A stretch of DNA of 64,000 bases from Rhizoclosmatium globosum (lineage: Eukaryota > Chytridiomycota > Chytridiomycetes > Chytridiales > Chytriomycetaceae). The notes under the pieces are model-generated. The model had not been told where the DNA came from, did no database searches, and saw nothing but the letters and a program-made list of their open reading frames with translations. The stretch is taken from NCBI GenBank assembly GCA_002104985.1, contig MCGO01000107.1, positions 62,001 through 126,000 of the forward strand, written 5' to 3'. The first letter of the stretch is position 1, and each line of letters starts with the position of its first letter. Both the position numbers and the translations under genes were made by a program. Below, piece by piece: positions 51,779 to 63,895 of this stretch.

Positions 51779-53356
51779 ATGCACATTGCCCTTGTTCTTG
51801 CAGCGACAGCAACGGCTGCTTCAGCGGTACAGATCCCGCGTGGAGTATCGGATAAGCGTGGGTGAATTGAGTTGTTTAAGATGTTACCTTTGCTGATAAC
51901 GAAGCTTGAAGTTGCCTCACGCTACCAGCCATCAGCAACCAACACATTCACGTGTCTCGATGGAACGCAGACAATTCCGTATTCCTCCGTGAACGATGGT
52001 ACAGTGCGAACCACGTACAACTTGTTCTCTAACATTACACATGTTCAACTTCAACTTCAACCAACCGAAAAACAAAAGACTTCTGCGACTGTGTCGATGG
52101 CAGCGACGAACCAGGCACGTCAGCGTGTCCCTCGGGCGTCTTCTTCTGCGCAAACAACGGCCACGAACCGGCGTGGCTTCCCTCGAACCGCGTCAACGAC
52201 GGCGTCTGCGACTTTGAACTCTGCTGCGACGGGTCAGACGAGAACACCGACAACAACAACGAATGCGAGAATGTGTGCGATGCATTGGCCGCGATTGTCG
52301 GCGAAGAACGGAGGGAGAAACGGAGGGGGACGGAGGAGGTGCGTTGGCTGCTTGTCGACTGTTGGTTGTTGTCTGACTGTGTCTATCGTAACAGGGGATC
52401 AGGGCAAAACGCGAATACTTGGACCTGAAAGTACTTGAAGATGAAGCACGTGCGGTCGAAATCCAGGCGCTTGAGGCGGACATGGAAGAATTCAAGGCTC
52501 GGGTCGAATCTCTGCGTATCGAGGCAGAAGCGCTGGAGGCGAAGGAAGATGAAATCGCGGCTCAGTATAAACCTTTGGAAGATGTCAGTACATCTACTGA
52601 CACAGTGGAGGACCCTCCTTTGGAAACAGTAACACCAACTAGCGAAGAAGCATTCCCAGACCCACCAGAGCTCATTGTAGCGCGTGAAGGTACCTCTTGT
52701 TTCTCCTCTGTTTTGATGCTGAATGTGTTTCTCTACAAAGCTGCTGAAAAGGCACGAAAAGAGCATGACACCGCAAACGATGCACTCAATGGGAAACAGG
52801 ATTATCTCACCACACTGAAAACGCGCCACTCCCAACAACTTGGGTTTGACGGTGGTCTTGGAATCCTCAGTCAGAAAGAGGGATGTCTGGAATACGATAC
52901 GAACCAGGAGGTACCGATTTTTCATATAAAGTTGACAATTACTCACTCACACTCTTTCATTAGTACATTTATAAGCTATGCTTCTTCTCCAACGCTGTCC
53001 AGCACTCGAAATACTCCAACTCAGATACATCCTTGGGAACTTGGTCGGGTTTCACTGGAAAAGACCTAACAGCCTATTCCGGAAAGAACTTGTTATACAC
53101 AGAAGGTGAATTTACGGGCGGTCTCGGATGTTGGAATGGGCCTCAACGAAGTATGAAGGTGACATTCGAGTGTGGAGGTCGGAATGAGGTGTTGAGTGTT
53201 TCAGAGCCAAATAAGTGTGAATATTTGGCGAGGGTTGTTACACCAGGTGCTTGTGAGAGTGATGAAGATGTGGAGAGAAATCATGCGGTGAATGCTGCAC
53301 ATGTCCATGAATTGGAGGATGAAAAGGCGGTTGTTGCTGGACATGATGAGTTGTGA
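51779..53356 (+). CDS. Glucosidase II beta subunit (PRKCSH-like), ER luminal
   Basis: Six exons: 51779-51857, 51912-51998, about 52079-52338, about 52395-52689, 52741-52910 and 52964-53356; about 427 aa. A signal peptide ([16 protein letters not shown]) precedes IPRGVSDK. Two LDL-receptor-A-like modules follow: [32 protein letters not shown] and [34 protein letters not shown]. Then come a long Glu-rich coiled coil and a mannose-6-phosphate-receptor-homology domain ([13 protein letters not shown]...[18 protein letters not shown]...[13 protein letters not shown]). It ends in HDEL, the ER-retrieval signal. The beta subunit holds the catalytic alpha subunit in the ER and binds glycan mannose during N-glycan glucose trimming and calnexin cycling. 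A displaced copy of part of exon 6 is at 47.3 kb. Confidence 0.95.
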
Positions 53357-53429
53357 AAAAATAATCTATTGACATTGGAAAAAAGCATTCAACGAAAACA
53401 ATAAAAACATAGTGTTTGGACGGAATGTT

Positions 53430-56400
53430 TTAAAATGTGTCAGATTCTTTGATTCCAGCCGCGGTTGCAAGCTGGGAGAATGCTGAATTGGGATCCTTGA
53501 GTAACTTTGAAGGAGTATCAAATTCTTCTACTTTCCCATCATTCAATACAAGTATCTTGTCATAGTCCATAATGGTCTGAATGCGGTGAGCGATCGTTAG
53601 AACCGTTGCATCCTTAAATTCATGTCGAATGGTTTCTTGAATGAGCATATCCGTTTCCACATCTATTCCAGCTGTAGCTTCATCCAGTACATAAACTTGC
53701 GTATTCCTTAAAATTGCTCGCGCAAGGCAAAACAGTTGGCGCTCCCCGACTGAAAGGTCTCCTCCTCCAGACTGAAGCCGTTGCTCTAAACCTTGTTCGT
53801 GACCACTAAACTTGTGCTTGACATGTGTAGCTTCTAATACATTCCAAATCGCGTCGTCGGAATGTTCGTGACGTGGGTCGATATTGTCTCGTACAGAAGC
53901 GGCAAATAGGATTGGATCTTGTGGAAGCACTGTTATGCTTGTTCGTAGTTTGTGGAGACCGAGTTTGGAAATATCTATTCCGTCAATTAATATTGCGCCT
54001 GACGCCGCTTCAGTGAGACGGAAGAGGGCCGCAGATAATGACGATTTCCCAGCCCCAGTTCTATGAAGAAGTGTCAGTTCAAACCTTTACACTATAATGA
54101 TACATACCTTCCAACAATACCACTTTCTCTCCTTTTTGAATACTCACGCTAATCCCTTTGAGTGCTAGCGGAGTTTCATCGCGATAGCGTAATGCCAAAT
54201 CCTTGAATTCAACCCGGCCTTCTTTAGGCCAAGATCTACCTTCACGACTAACATTATCATCAAAGGTGTATATTGTGGTCCTTCGCTTGGTAAGTCAAAA
54301 TACTCAAAGACTCGTTCCAGCGAAACACCAGCATTCTGTAGCATACCATACTGCAACATAACCATGTAAAGATATCCAGTTATTTGTACTGCATAGTTCA
54401 TAGAGAGTCCAGCACTTCCAGCGCTAATACTATCTCTCTGAATAACAGCGAATATGGCAGCGCCAAACGTAATTAAAGCACCAATACATTCCAACCGAAA
54501 CTGAAGCCATTTGTTAAATGCTAAATTGCTCAAAAACGTTGTTTGTTGGGCGTCTTGAAGACGGTTGTTTTTCGAAATGTATAGCTCTGTTTTTTGGAAT
54601 GCGCGTACTGTGGCGGCTCCTGTAAATGTAGTATTTGCGTGTGAAAATACTGGGGATCCTGTTGTTCTTGAGACCCGTTGGACAGCTTGAGATGATTTGA
54701 GGTAAAACAGCTGAATGTAGATGTAAAGCGCGAAGAGAGGTATGATCACGATGATAAACATGGGTGTAATTGCGCAGACTACAACAACTGATGATATAGC
54801 GAGAGTCACGTCTGTGAAGAAACTAACGAAAACGTCGACAAGAGATTCATCGACGGATGCAATATCGCCGACAAATCTGTTTGTGATTCTTCCAAGTGGG
54901 GTGGTGTCGAAAAACGACATTGGGGAGTGGAGGACGCTTTTGAGCATTGTGGAGTGGAGGATTTTGGCAGCACGTTGCCCAACTTGAATGTACATGGACA
55001 AATTTGTTGACAAAACCAGGCAGGACGCAAGAATTACAAGTGTAGCGTAGATTCCAAGGTAGTAGAAAGTAGATTTTGTTTGATCTCCGGTTTGAGTGGA
55101 CCAGTGGTCAAGCCAAACACCTGTTCCAACGGATACTACTTGAGCGGCGAGAAGTAATACGAAAGATACAACGACCCAAAAAATGCCAGCGGTACGAGCA
55201 TATTTAATGTATACAGATGTTTTCGTCAGTCCTTTTGAAGTGGTTTCTTTGCTGATGAGTTTTCCGTTCGACTTCTCCGTATTAGGTTCTTTTTGAGGTA
55301 GTGCCTCTTCTTTTGGCTTCTCTTGAGCGGAGGTTGTATTCGAGTTTTCGATATCGGATTCATCATCTCCTGCGAATTCGTCAATTAAACCTTTCACTGT
55401 CCCGTTCTTCATATCCATTAATTGCTGGAAGGAGCCTTGCTCACTAATCGATTTATCTTTGAGCAGCAGCAATTGGTCACATTGCTGAAGATACTGAATT
55501 CCGTGAGTGACGAAAACGCGAGTCTTTCCTTTCAATATTCCATTTGGACCAATAACATGGTCAAATATGTGCTTGCTCACATGCGCGTCGACAGCGGACA
55601 GCACATCGTCAAGTAAGTAGATATCGGATTCGTTGTATACAGCTCTTGCTAAGGAAATGCGCTGTTTTTGGCCGCCAGAGAGGTTAACCCCATTTTCGCC
55701 AATTTCTGTGAGATCTCCGGCAGAAAAGAGGTCAAGATCCCTGCGAAGTGCGCATGCGTCGATAACAGCTAACAACCGGATTATTTAGAACATAAATCCA
55801 TTCAGTGAGGAAAGCAGCCTACCGTTAAACTTGGCCGCGTCATATTCTGAACCAAACAAGATATTGTCGCGAACTGTTGCATTCTCAATAAATGCTTGCT
55901 GGCTGACGTACGCGATTGTTCCAGAAACACTGACGTTTCCAGAGCATTTGTGCATATCTCCCAGAGACATGATAGTAGCGAGCTTTTACCAGTTCCAACA
56001 CGCCCAATGACTGCCACTAGAGAACCATTGGAATGACAAGGTTTATATCTTGAGAATGGTTCCTCGTCAACTCCATTCCAGTTGAAATCCATTCTCGATG
56101 ACAATAGCATTTCCATCATTGGAAACGTTGTGGTTCACGTTGGATTCGTCGATTTCATCCAAAAGGAAGTACTTATTATGTTAATAGTTTTCAGAAAACC
56201 GGAATAACTCACTGTTTCAATACGCTTTTGTGAAGCCCAAGCCGCAGAGCCCAATTGAAAACGGCACCAGTAGCAGCAATCGGCATGGACAAGATATCAA
56301 ATAGATACAAGACACAAATATTCTGTTGCGTCCAAATACAATCCCGAACCTGAATTAACCACTGTGAATACAGCAAAACTCGCCAATGACACAAAGAGAG

Positions 56401-58108
56401 GTGTCACTTTAGAAACCAAATCATCAAGCGACTTGTAAACTCCAAGTAACTTTATACTCTCCAGTTCCAAGTCACGTGCCTCAGTGACCCGTTTATGAAA
56501 AAGCATATCCCATCCGTAGAGTTTTAGTAACTTGATACTCGCCAAAGTTTCATTGACAAGTTCAATACGTTTATCCCCACGCTCTTGTTTTGTAGTGAAC
56601 ACCTTTGTTTGACGTGCACCAATAAACCTCTGAATTGGGAAGGCGAGGAAATCACTGCAAGACCTGCGAGACACGAAGCTCCCAGCTGTTGCCACAGAAG
56701 ATAAATTGCGACGATAATGTGAATAGGGATACCCAAATAGGTATGTAAACTGCATGTAGTTCATCAGGTGGCCAGAATCTGTTGTGAGGAAGTTGTTGAT
56801 TTGGCCTGTGGAAGTTGATTGTCGAGAGGCGTTGGTGAGTCGCAATGATTTACGGAAGACGTGGCTGTTAATGGCTGTTCGAATTTGGTATCCTGTCCCC
56901 ATGGCTGTTATCCAAGATTCTACCCCATAAACACGGAGATGAGCGCGTTTAATAGGATTCCGGTAGCTATGTAGTAACCAATGTATGATCTTGTGTCTCC
57001 TGAGCCAAGGAACGTCAATAGAGCGTTCAGTAAAATGGGACTCATAAATGTGCAAACAGTCTTGATACAGTACTCTCCAAAGCCAAGAGTAGCGCCGGGA
57101 AATACGCTCTTAACAGTGCGTTGATAAGTTGAGGTTTCCTATTTTCTTTCTTTGCTTTTTCGAGTTCAAGCCGCCAGTAACGTTCAAATTTGGTGTGAAC
57201 GGCAGAGGCAGAGTGGCTCTTGTCTGGACGCCAGAGATCATCAATCGTCAAAGTCTTCTTGGATCCGAGGATGAGAAGGGGCTGAATATACCAGTACGTC
57301 ACTCGAGAGAATACGTTCACGTTGAGCCTAATGGAGTTGGTTGAGCTGGTTTCGTGGCGTCAAGTTCGTCAGGTACGTATGCTAGGTTTTCGAGAACAAA
57401 CGACGCGAATGTAAGTATAGACTGAATGATGAGGGTAATGCCGAATGGGTGCAATAAACCCTAAAATTGATGTGGAGATTTAGAGTGGCGTCACACTCAA
57501 ACTTCACGTTACCAAGCTATTGCTGAGTGAGCGCATCCGGATTATCCATACAGCAGTTATCGTGAGCCAGTATAAGAGGAGTCCAGTGGAGCCTTTGTCA
57601 TGTATCTGTGCTCCAAATAGAGGTGAGACCAGCGCAACCGAACCCACCAAAGTCATGGCACTTGACATAACCAAAGATCCAGTTCTTTCAAGACCACTAA
57701 ATCGGAAAGTACAATAATCTTTGCAGCCATAGTAGTCACAATATATGCAAGAGCCAGTATCTGTTCGATGTTGAGATTCAGATCTTTAACCAACACTTAA
57801 AAACCATTACCCTGTTCAGCGTAATATGCCACCGCTTGTGCTCATTCAAACTTCGAGATCGGAGATAGCGGTAGCGCAGGAAAGCATAGAGTATCAAAGC
57901 AGCATTCGGAATAACCGTAAGTACACTAAAAGTTGACATCGTTAGGCGAACCCCCACTATACAAGCTTAACCAACCTTTCTTCAAAGCATAAACTGAAAT
58001 CCGCGGACCCATGAATATCCCAGACAGTAAATTCACTGTCGCCACAGAATTGGACCATCTGTTTTTTTCAAACCGAGCAAAAACAAAGTTGTGCCAAGAG
58101 AAACCCAT
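53430..58108 (-). pseudogene. ABCC/MRP-type ABC transporter, reading frame broken many times as read
   Basis: The whole ABCC plan is recognisable. TMD0 starts at ATG 58108 (MGFSWHNFVFARFEKNRW; VLTVIPNAALILYAFLRYR), then TMD1 (LINALLRAYF...NYMQFTYLFG...KLYGWDMLFHKRV). NBD1 has Walker A GRVGTGKSSLL, signature NLSGGQKQRISLARAV and Walker B IYLLDDVLSAVD. TMD2 follows (PMSFFDTTPLGRITNRF). NBD2 has GITGAGKSSL, DLSVGERQLFCLARAI and VYVLDEATAGID. However, the frame must shift near 57.09, 56.93, 56.72, 56.65, 56.33, 56.08, 55.98 and 54.29 kb, none of which look like introns. Either this is a young pseudogene or the sequence carries indel errors. An intact gene would be a vacuolar or plasma-membrane exporter of conjugates. 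Confidence 0.75.
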
Positions 58109-58641
58109 GATAAAAAACCAGTGGCGTTATAACGTGTCCCATGATATTCCGGGGTGATTATAAGTGCATTTATCATTTAACAACTTAAAATTCGATAACC
58201 TTTATTCCCTAGCGCAGATATATCTGTACATTCAACTCCTGTACGCTCTCGTAGTACTAGTCATCAGAGGGTTTGTCCAGGAGGCTGCAGTAGTGCAAAG
58301 AAGGCATGCGCGATACTGGCTGGGAGACAGCTACAGGAGGAGGTGGCGGATAATGTGGTGGGTGTGTGGAGGTGGATGGTTCCAGTAATGTTGTGTTGTG
58401 GTTCTCGGACTTCCAATCCTCTGAATAGTAATGTGGATGATATGAGTGGGGTTGGATGATATGGGGTGGGTTGTGGCGGTAGTGGAAGGAACTGTGCGTT
58501 GGCTGAGTTGTGTTTGCTACAGTGTTGCGGTATGGATAGATTCCCTCGAATTCTGCATACAATTGGAAGACTGTCTTTTCTCCTTCATATTTCCGAGGTA
58601 GATGTTTTTATAGAGTGTAGAAGTTTCATCGGATTGATTCT

Positions 58642-59612
58642 TTAGCGTGCTATCTGCGTCGTCGCCGTCTTCAGGCTGAGTGTCCTTCCAACCGACATTG
58701 CCTTTTTGACCAGAGACTTCAAGTCGGTTCCGTGCTCTTGCATTAGTGTTTTGAGAGTGTTGTCTTCTGTGGGTCGTTCTAAGTCCGCTGTCTTATTGCA
58801 TTTGTAGTAACTGATTACTCGATATTTAAGACCGTCAGATGCTTTTAGCGATATGGTTCTCTTTGTAAAGCCATTCTTGGTTAACTGGGTTCCGCGTTTT
58901 AGTGTTTTGGAGGTAAATATAGGATCCGCTCCATCTTTTGATGAACTGCGCTTCATTGCTTCGCGGGCGACTGCATCGCCTGTTGATTGAATGTTCACAG
59001 GTCATTTGCATCAGTATCTTCAGTCGATTTAGTGTCTGCGGACTCGATTTGTTTATCTATTTCATAATACGAATGGGTGTTACATTTTTTTCAGATTGAC
59101 AATTTAACGCTTACACAGAAGGAAGTGCCCCAGTGTTCGCGAAAGAGACCAAAGAATACCATCCTACAATCAATAAAGTTATTTATATTCGATTCGTAGA
59201 AAGAGACACACACCCTCCAACGTTTCAGCGGACTATCCTCAGGTATGACAATAACCGATCCGTTACGTACGCGGATACTCCCGCTTTCACCTTTATGGCC
59301 ACTATAAGGCTTTAGCTTCTGCAGGACTATCGACTCAATGAGGATCATAGCGTCAAGCGGGTCGTCAATGAACCCATTATAAGTTTCAAAGGAGGCCAGG
59401 GCAGTTGTGTCGCTAGTCGGGTCTGAACGATCTGGTGTTTCTTTAAGCGGGCGCAGAGAGCGGAGAGGTGGTTTTGGGGTGTCATCGGCAGGGCGATTAC
59501 GTTTGAGTTTTGGGAATTGAGTGTCTGAGCTGCTCGACGAATCGTATGGATCGGTTTGAGCCGGTCGTTTGGTTTTCTGGCGAAGATTGCGGGTGGACCG
59601 GGAGGCGTCCAT
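58642..59612 (-). CDS. WOPR-domain transcription regulator 2 (Gti1/Pac2 family)
   Basis: First in-frame ATG is 59612 (MDASRSTRNLRQKTKRP). Exon 1 ends YNGFIDDPLDAMILIESIVLQ...SGSIRVRNGSVIVIPEDSPLKRWR. A short exon gives DGILWSLSRTLGHFLL, the WOPR box A core, with the same two flanking introns as WOPR 1. The next exon gives YKQIESADTKSTEDTDAND, and box B is GFTKRTISLKASDGLKYRVISYYK. Reading from TDAND to NIQSTGDAVAREAM needs one extra base at GACC/TGTG near 59.00 kb, so the frame is broken there as read. Beyond the stop at 58642 a Tyr/His/Pro-rich stretch (58257-58562) may be a further 3' exon. Role as for WOPR 1. Confidence 0.8.
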
Positions 59613-59836
59613 TCGACGGGGTCCGGCAGAGGTTCCGACATACAGTTTGAAGTTTTTCGGTTTTGGATGAAAGGTACCCTCGAAAGGTTCCAAAAAAAAA
59701 AGTTAAAAAAGAGGTTACTACCCTCACTACCTTAACTTGCTCATAACCCTCATAAGCCTATTAATTATGAAGGTTTGCATTACAAAAGCTTGAAGAGTCC
59801 CAAAGAAAAACCAAGAATAAGCCCCATGACACGTAT

Positions 59837-60747
59837 TTATTTTTCGGATCGAAACACTATTTTCAAAAGAGTTTCTAAACTTGGTCCATTTTCATTGTAT
59901 TTGGATCCATCACAAAGATCCAACAACCGCTTGTATTTCTGTTCCCGTTCATCTTTTCCTTTTTGATTGTTTCATATTGTTGTTTCAGAGCAGTGACGCG
60001 TGCAGTTGAGAGGACTGCCATTGACTCGAGGAGGACAAGTTTGTTTGTATCCGTGGACGCATTCTTTCCGGAATTTGTTCGTTGTCTCTTTGCTGAAGGA
60101 GTTTTGACAGTGGTTGATGGAGTTGGATTAGAGCTGGTTGGGTTGAAGAGAAGGACTTGGGTTCACGATTCCACTTCCATCAAAACTTATTGAGGGTCTG
60201 AAAAACCGGCCGCCAATAGAAATCTCTGGGTGGTAGGATTTTTCGTGAGAGTGTTGATGCCTGCTTGAATACACGCGATGATTTCAGTATGGTTTGCTGA
60301 TGAGTCAGTCGCAGTGCTGAGTGAGGACCCTTCGCCTTCCAGTCCTTCATGACACCATCGTAGCCACTCTTATTCAGCACGGCCGCATCCAATTGCGGGG
60401 TCCATTCCACTTCGCCAACGACTCTTGTTTCCGGTTCGCGAAGCCTCTGTTTCTCCAAGTTGCTGATTTCAGAGACCAACGACCGCGCCCGTTTCAGTCT
60501 GTTTCTGAGTTTGGTGTTCTGTCGTTTGATGATGAGCGCATCGGATTTGAGAACGGCGTTTGCGGTGGCGGCAACGTTCGCGGCGGTTTCGAGACTTGAA
60601 TTTGATTGCGAAAGACGAGTTGCTTTTGTGCGGAAGAGTTCGAGAAGGCCTGGTTTTTGATTGGTTGGAATTGGTTGGAATTGGTTGGAATTGGTTGTGT
60701 GGTGAATGAGATGGTGCGTCTCACTTGGTGGCTCTCTTCCAGGATTC
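59837..60747 (-). CDS. Uncharacterised coiled-coil protein (possibly frame-disrupted)
   Basis: The minus strand from 60747 (MNPGREPPS, spliced by gtgaga..accag, or read through) gives LLELFRTKATRLSQSNSSL, then a heptad-rich helix AVLKSDALIIKRQNTKLRNRLKRARSLVSEISNLEKQRL, ending TLNKF at 60180. An upstream frame from about 60832 (MDATDTTSSDNSLLQFVEKLVSEAEEVHHESWKRATK) looks coding but does not join in phase. Downstream, KTPSAKRQRTNSGKNASTDTNKLVLLESMAVL...KQQYETIKKEK, then, one base shifted, DEREQKYKRLLDLCDGSKYNENG, ends at 59837. The last part recalls the C-terminal helix of Mbp1/Swi6-type factors, a weak resemblance. Whether both parts are one gene is unproven. Function unknown. Confidence 0.45.
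60658..60702 (+). repeat. Short tandem repeat, 11-nt unit, about four copies
   Basis: The unit ggaattggttg is repeated head-to-tail (gattggttggaattggttgg...). On the minus strand it codes NSNQFQPIPTNQ if read through, but it lies within the probable short intron of the coiled-coil gene. It is a simple microsatellite-like repeat. Confidence 0.7.
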
Positions 60748-61000
60748 ATGGTGCACTTCTTCGGCTTCAGAAACTAGTTTCTCAACAAATTGGAGAAGAG
60801 AATTGTCAGAAGAGGTTGTGTCGGTGGCGTCCATCGTGGTTTGTTTTTGGATGGTTTTTGGTGGATAGTCAAACCAAACTCATTGAAAGTAAATAAATAT
60901 CCCCATTATCTAAAGTTTAATTCCAGGTATCAGCAGAATCTTAAATAACAAAGCTCACAAAAAAAATAAAATAAAAAACACCCCGTAAATAAAGAGCACG

Positions 61001-63734
61001 TCACTGCATCATCCTCAAACTCTCCGGCAACAACGCCAACACAGCCCTCAACTGTTTCTTCAACTTACAAAACTGGTCCCACGACGGAATATACCCATTC
61101 AACACATCCTTTGACGAAACAATCCCCTTCGCACTCCCACTCCCACTACCACCACCCTCAAAATACCGCGCATACTGCGAAATCTCTTGCTTCACACGCA
61201 ACAACAAATCAACACACTCAATCTCCAACCTCCCTTCCTCCCTCCCCCACGCCTCCACATCCGATTCACACAACACGTGCATATAATGTCCCCGCCATTC
61301 CGGTTCAGTTCCGCCGAGCGGTGGGATAGCCAGGATGCGAATGTACGCGACTTTAGGAACCGCGCGTATAGATCTAGGAGGGATTTTTTGGAGGTTGTTG
61401 GGAGTGGGGGTGGGGTTGTTTGGAGGAGGGTTGTGAGGAATGTTGCTTGTTGGAAGGGTTTTACTTCGGGGTGTGCGCGCAGGAGGGATAAGGTCCTTTT
61501 ATTGAGGGGAGGGGAGGGTTAGTATGGATGGCGGGAAAGGAGTAGGAGTGGTTACATTGTTAAGGGGAACCAACGATAAGAGTTTCGTAGTGTCGGTTCA
61601 GGGGTTGCAGGAATTTGTCGGTGAGGGTTACAAAGTGGCGACGCATGAGGTTGTCGAGGAATTCGGGGGATGCGCCAGACGCAATGTGGTCGGAAATTTC
61701 TTTAAACAGTTTCTTGTCGCGTGTCACTATTGGTTTGTGTTTTGTTGATATGCTCTGGATTGGTGACGGCAAAGGTAAGTTTGATGTGTTAGGAATTCGA
61801 CAAACATACCTCTATACACGCATCAAAGACTACAATCGGACTTCCACGGCCTGTCACAACCGGACTTACAGGCCGAGAAACTTCCCCTGCATTCCCACCT
61901 CTAAACGACGACATGAACGCCTTCACCGTCGACACGCGTGGTGAAACGTTCCTCGGTGGGGATACAGGTGCAACGCCAGTATTAATCAAATTCCCTCGCC
62001 CCATCGGCGCCCTCTGCCCCGTCGGTGAATCCGACCCCTTCCCCACACCAACCCAGGCGAAACACTCCTCCAATCCCACCACCCCCACCACCCCCACCCC
62101 CGAAAAACACAGGACTCTCCCGAATCTTGACTTTATGCGGCCACGCCGCAAACACCTTCTCAAAAAACAAATTCGTCACCCCAACCACGCACCCCCCGTC
62201 GGAACACTCTTCCCCCCAAAACCCCCGTCTTGAAATCCGCGTCTTGGATTGTAAAGTACGGGCGGAAGTCTCCGCCAAAGGGAAGGGGTTTGAGGAGTTC
62301 GAGGAGGGTCCATGTACTAGGAGCATGATTTGGGGGTTTCTGATTGAAGGAGGATTGGTTCGCCGAGGAGGAGGAGTTCCCAGAGGAGGTAGGTTAAGGG
62401 AAGGCATTGTGAGAATGTTGTGTAGATTCGGCCGGGGTTTGTGAGGAGGAGGGGGGGTTGGGGTTGTTTGTTGGTTTGGGTGGAGGAATGGCGGTCTGGT
62501 GTTGAGGTGGAGAGTTTATCTGAGGATTGGACGGAGTTGGATGGTTTTGTGGGTGTTGACTGGTCGCTTGTTGAGCGTGTATGTCGAGTTGTTGGTTGAG
62601 TGGATGGTTCTTCGAAGTATTGTACGAAACGGACACTGGGGATACGCCCATCGAATACGCGTCCCAAGAACTTGTAATTCCAGCTCACAGTTTTCGTAGA
62701 CGCGACCTGCTTGTGTGCATAGTGATGGGGGAGGTGGCCATAATGATATATCTGTGCTGAATTCTGTCAGAAGCATTCGACTCAGAGCTCCTATCCCTTC
62801 TTCTGTTTCTGTTCCTAGTGCGTCCATTATTTTCGCGCCAAGAATATCTGAGAGAATATATGGAAACAGTCCGTGGAATGGATGAGGAGATAGAAGAACC
62901 AGTGACTTTTGGAAGAATCCTCGACGAATTTGGGTATCTGGTTTTTGCCGAAAGTATACATATGCGTATGTGTAATCGTCCGTATCTATTATTGATACGG
63001 GAGGAGGCGGAACGAGGTTGTCAATCAAAGGAAGTGGGGATATTGTCTTTGCGGGGCTAGAGTTTCTATGTCGAGGTTCCGTTGCCGGAGAGAGTAGATT
63101 GGTGATATTCCTGTCCCACTTCGGAAACGGAAAGAGAATGTCGTGTCCCCAGAATGAGCCGTTGAATTTGAATCAGGAAATGACGAGAAGCAGCTTATGG
63201 TACTAGATTAGAGACAGATGGCAAGAAAGTGAATGTGTGTGGCTTACATAGTCTTGAGTTCATCTTGACTCAAGTCGACTGGTGGGTAAACATACTCCAT
63301 GACTGGCACGCAACAAAAAGCAGTTAGTCACGACCTAATCAAGTAAGCTTAAAGAAAGAGAGCACACAGTACCAGGCCCCTCATCCAAGTCGAATGTCAC
63401 AACACACACGGCCGTGCACCACCTTCGCAGTGCTGCCAGGCATCGACACTTCCCTCCTGTTCAAGCACTTCAACCACGCACTTTGCCGCACGGGTCTCAG
63501 AACAGCCGTCTTTTCCTTGTTCGTTAACCCGAATCCCTCGCTTTGACTTCCGAGATCAACGTTGTCTTTCATCAAATCGAACATCATTTTGTCCATTTCG
63601 TCGTCGTTCAAGTCCTCGTGCGCGTCGATTGAGGCGATGAGAAGGTCGATTTGGTCATTCGAAGTTGCGTTGATTTGATTGGACGACAAGGACAAGGACA
63701 ATTGATCAAGAGAAAGCGATGACAGGTCTGTCAT
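61001..63734 (-). CDS. DENN domain-containing protein 6 (DENND6/FAM116) homologue, frame broken in places
   Basis: Start ATG 63734 (MTDLSSLSLDQLSL). Exons join as QSAWLK / WCTAVCVVTFDLDEGP / VMEYVYPPVDLSQDELKT / SCFSSFPDSNSTAHSGDTTFSFRFR, all matching the DENND6 upstream-DENN part. Then come YTYAYVYFRQKPDTQIRRGFFQKSLVLLS, YLLWELLLLGEPILL, RPYFTIQDADFKTGVLG, VVGVTNLFFEKVFAAWPHKVKI, LDNLMRRHFVTLTDKFLQPLNRHYETLI and a C-terminal HVLCESDVEAWGREEGRLEIECVDLLLRVK, ending at 61001. DENND6 proteins are exchange factors for Rab14 in endosomal recycling. One-base shifts are needed near 63.03 kb (TTCC/TTTG), 62.66 kb (GGG) and around 62.2-62.35 kb (G runs). Homology is clear; exon limits in the middle are approximate. 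Confidence 0.85.
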
Positions 63735-63895
63735 TGTTCAGTGTTCAGTTGGGTGGTTGGTTGTGAAGGGGTGTGGGTGGTTGGTGGATTGTGAACAGGA
63801 ACTGTGTTGTGTCTTTTGTCGAGCACTTTCTTTCTTTCCACTTTGAACCGCTTTGGGAGACATTGCCAATAAACACACTCTATATTTATTGATAT

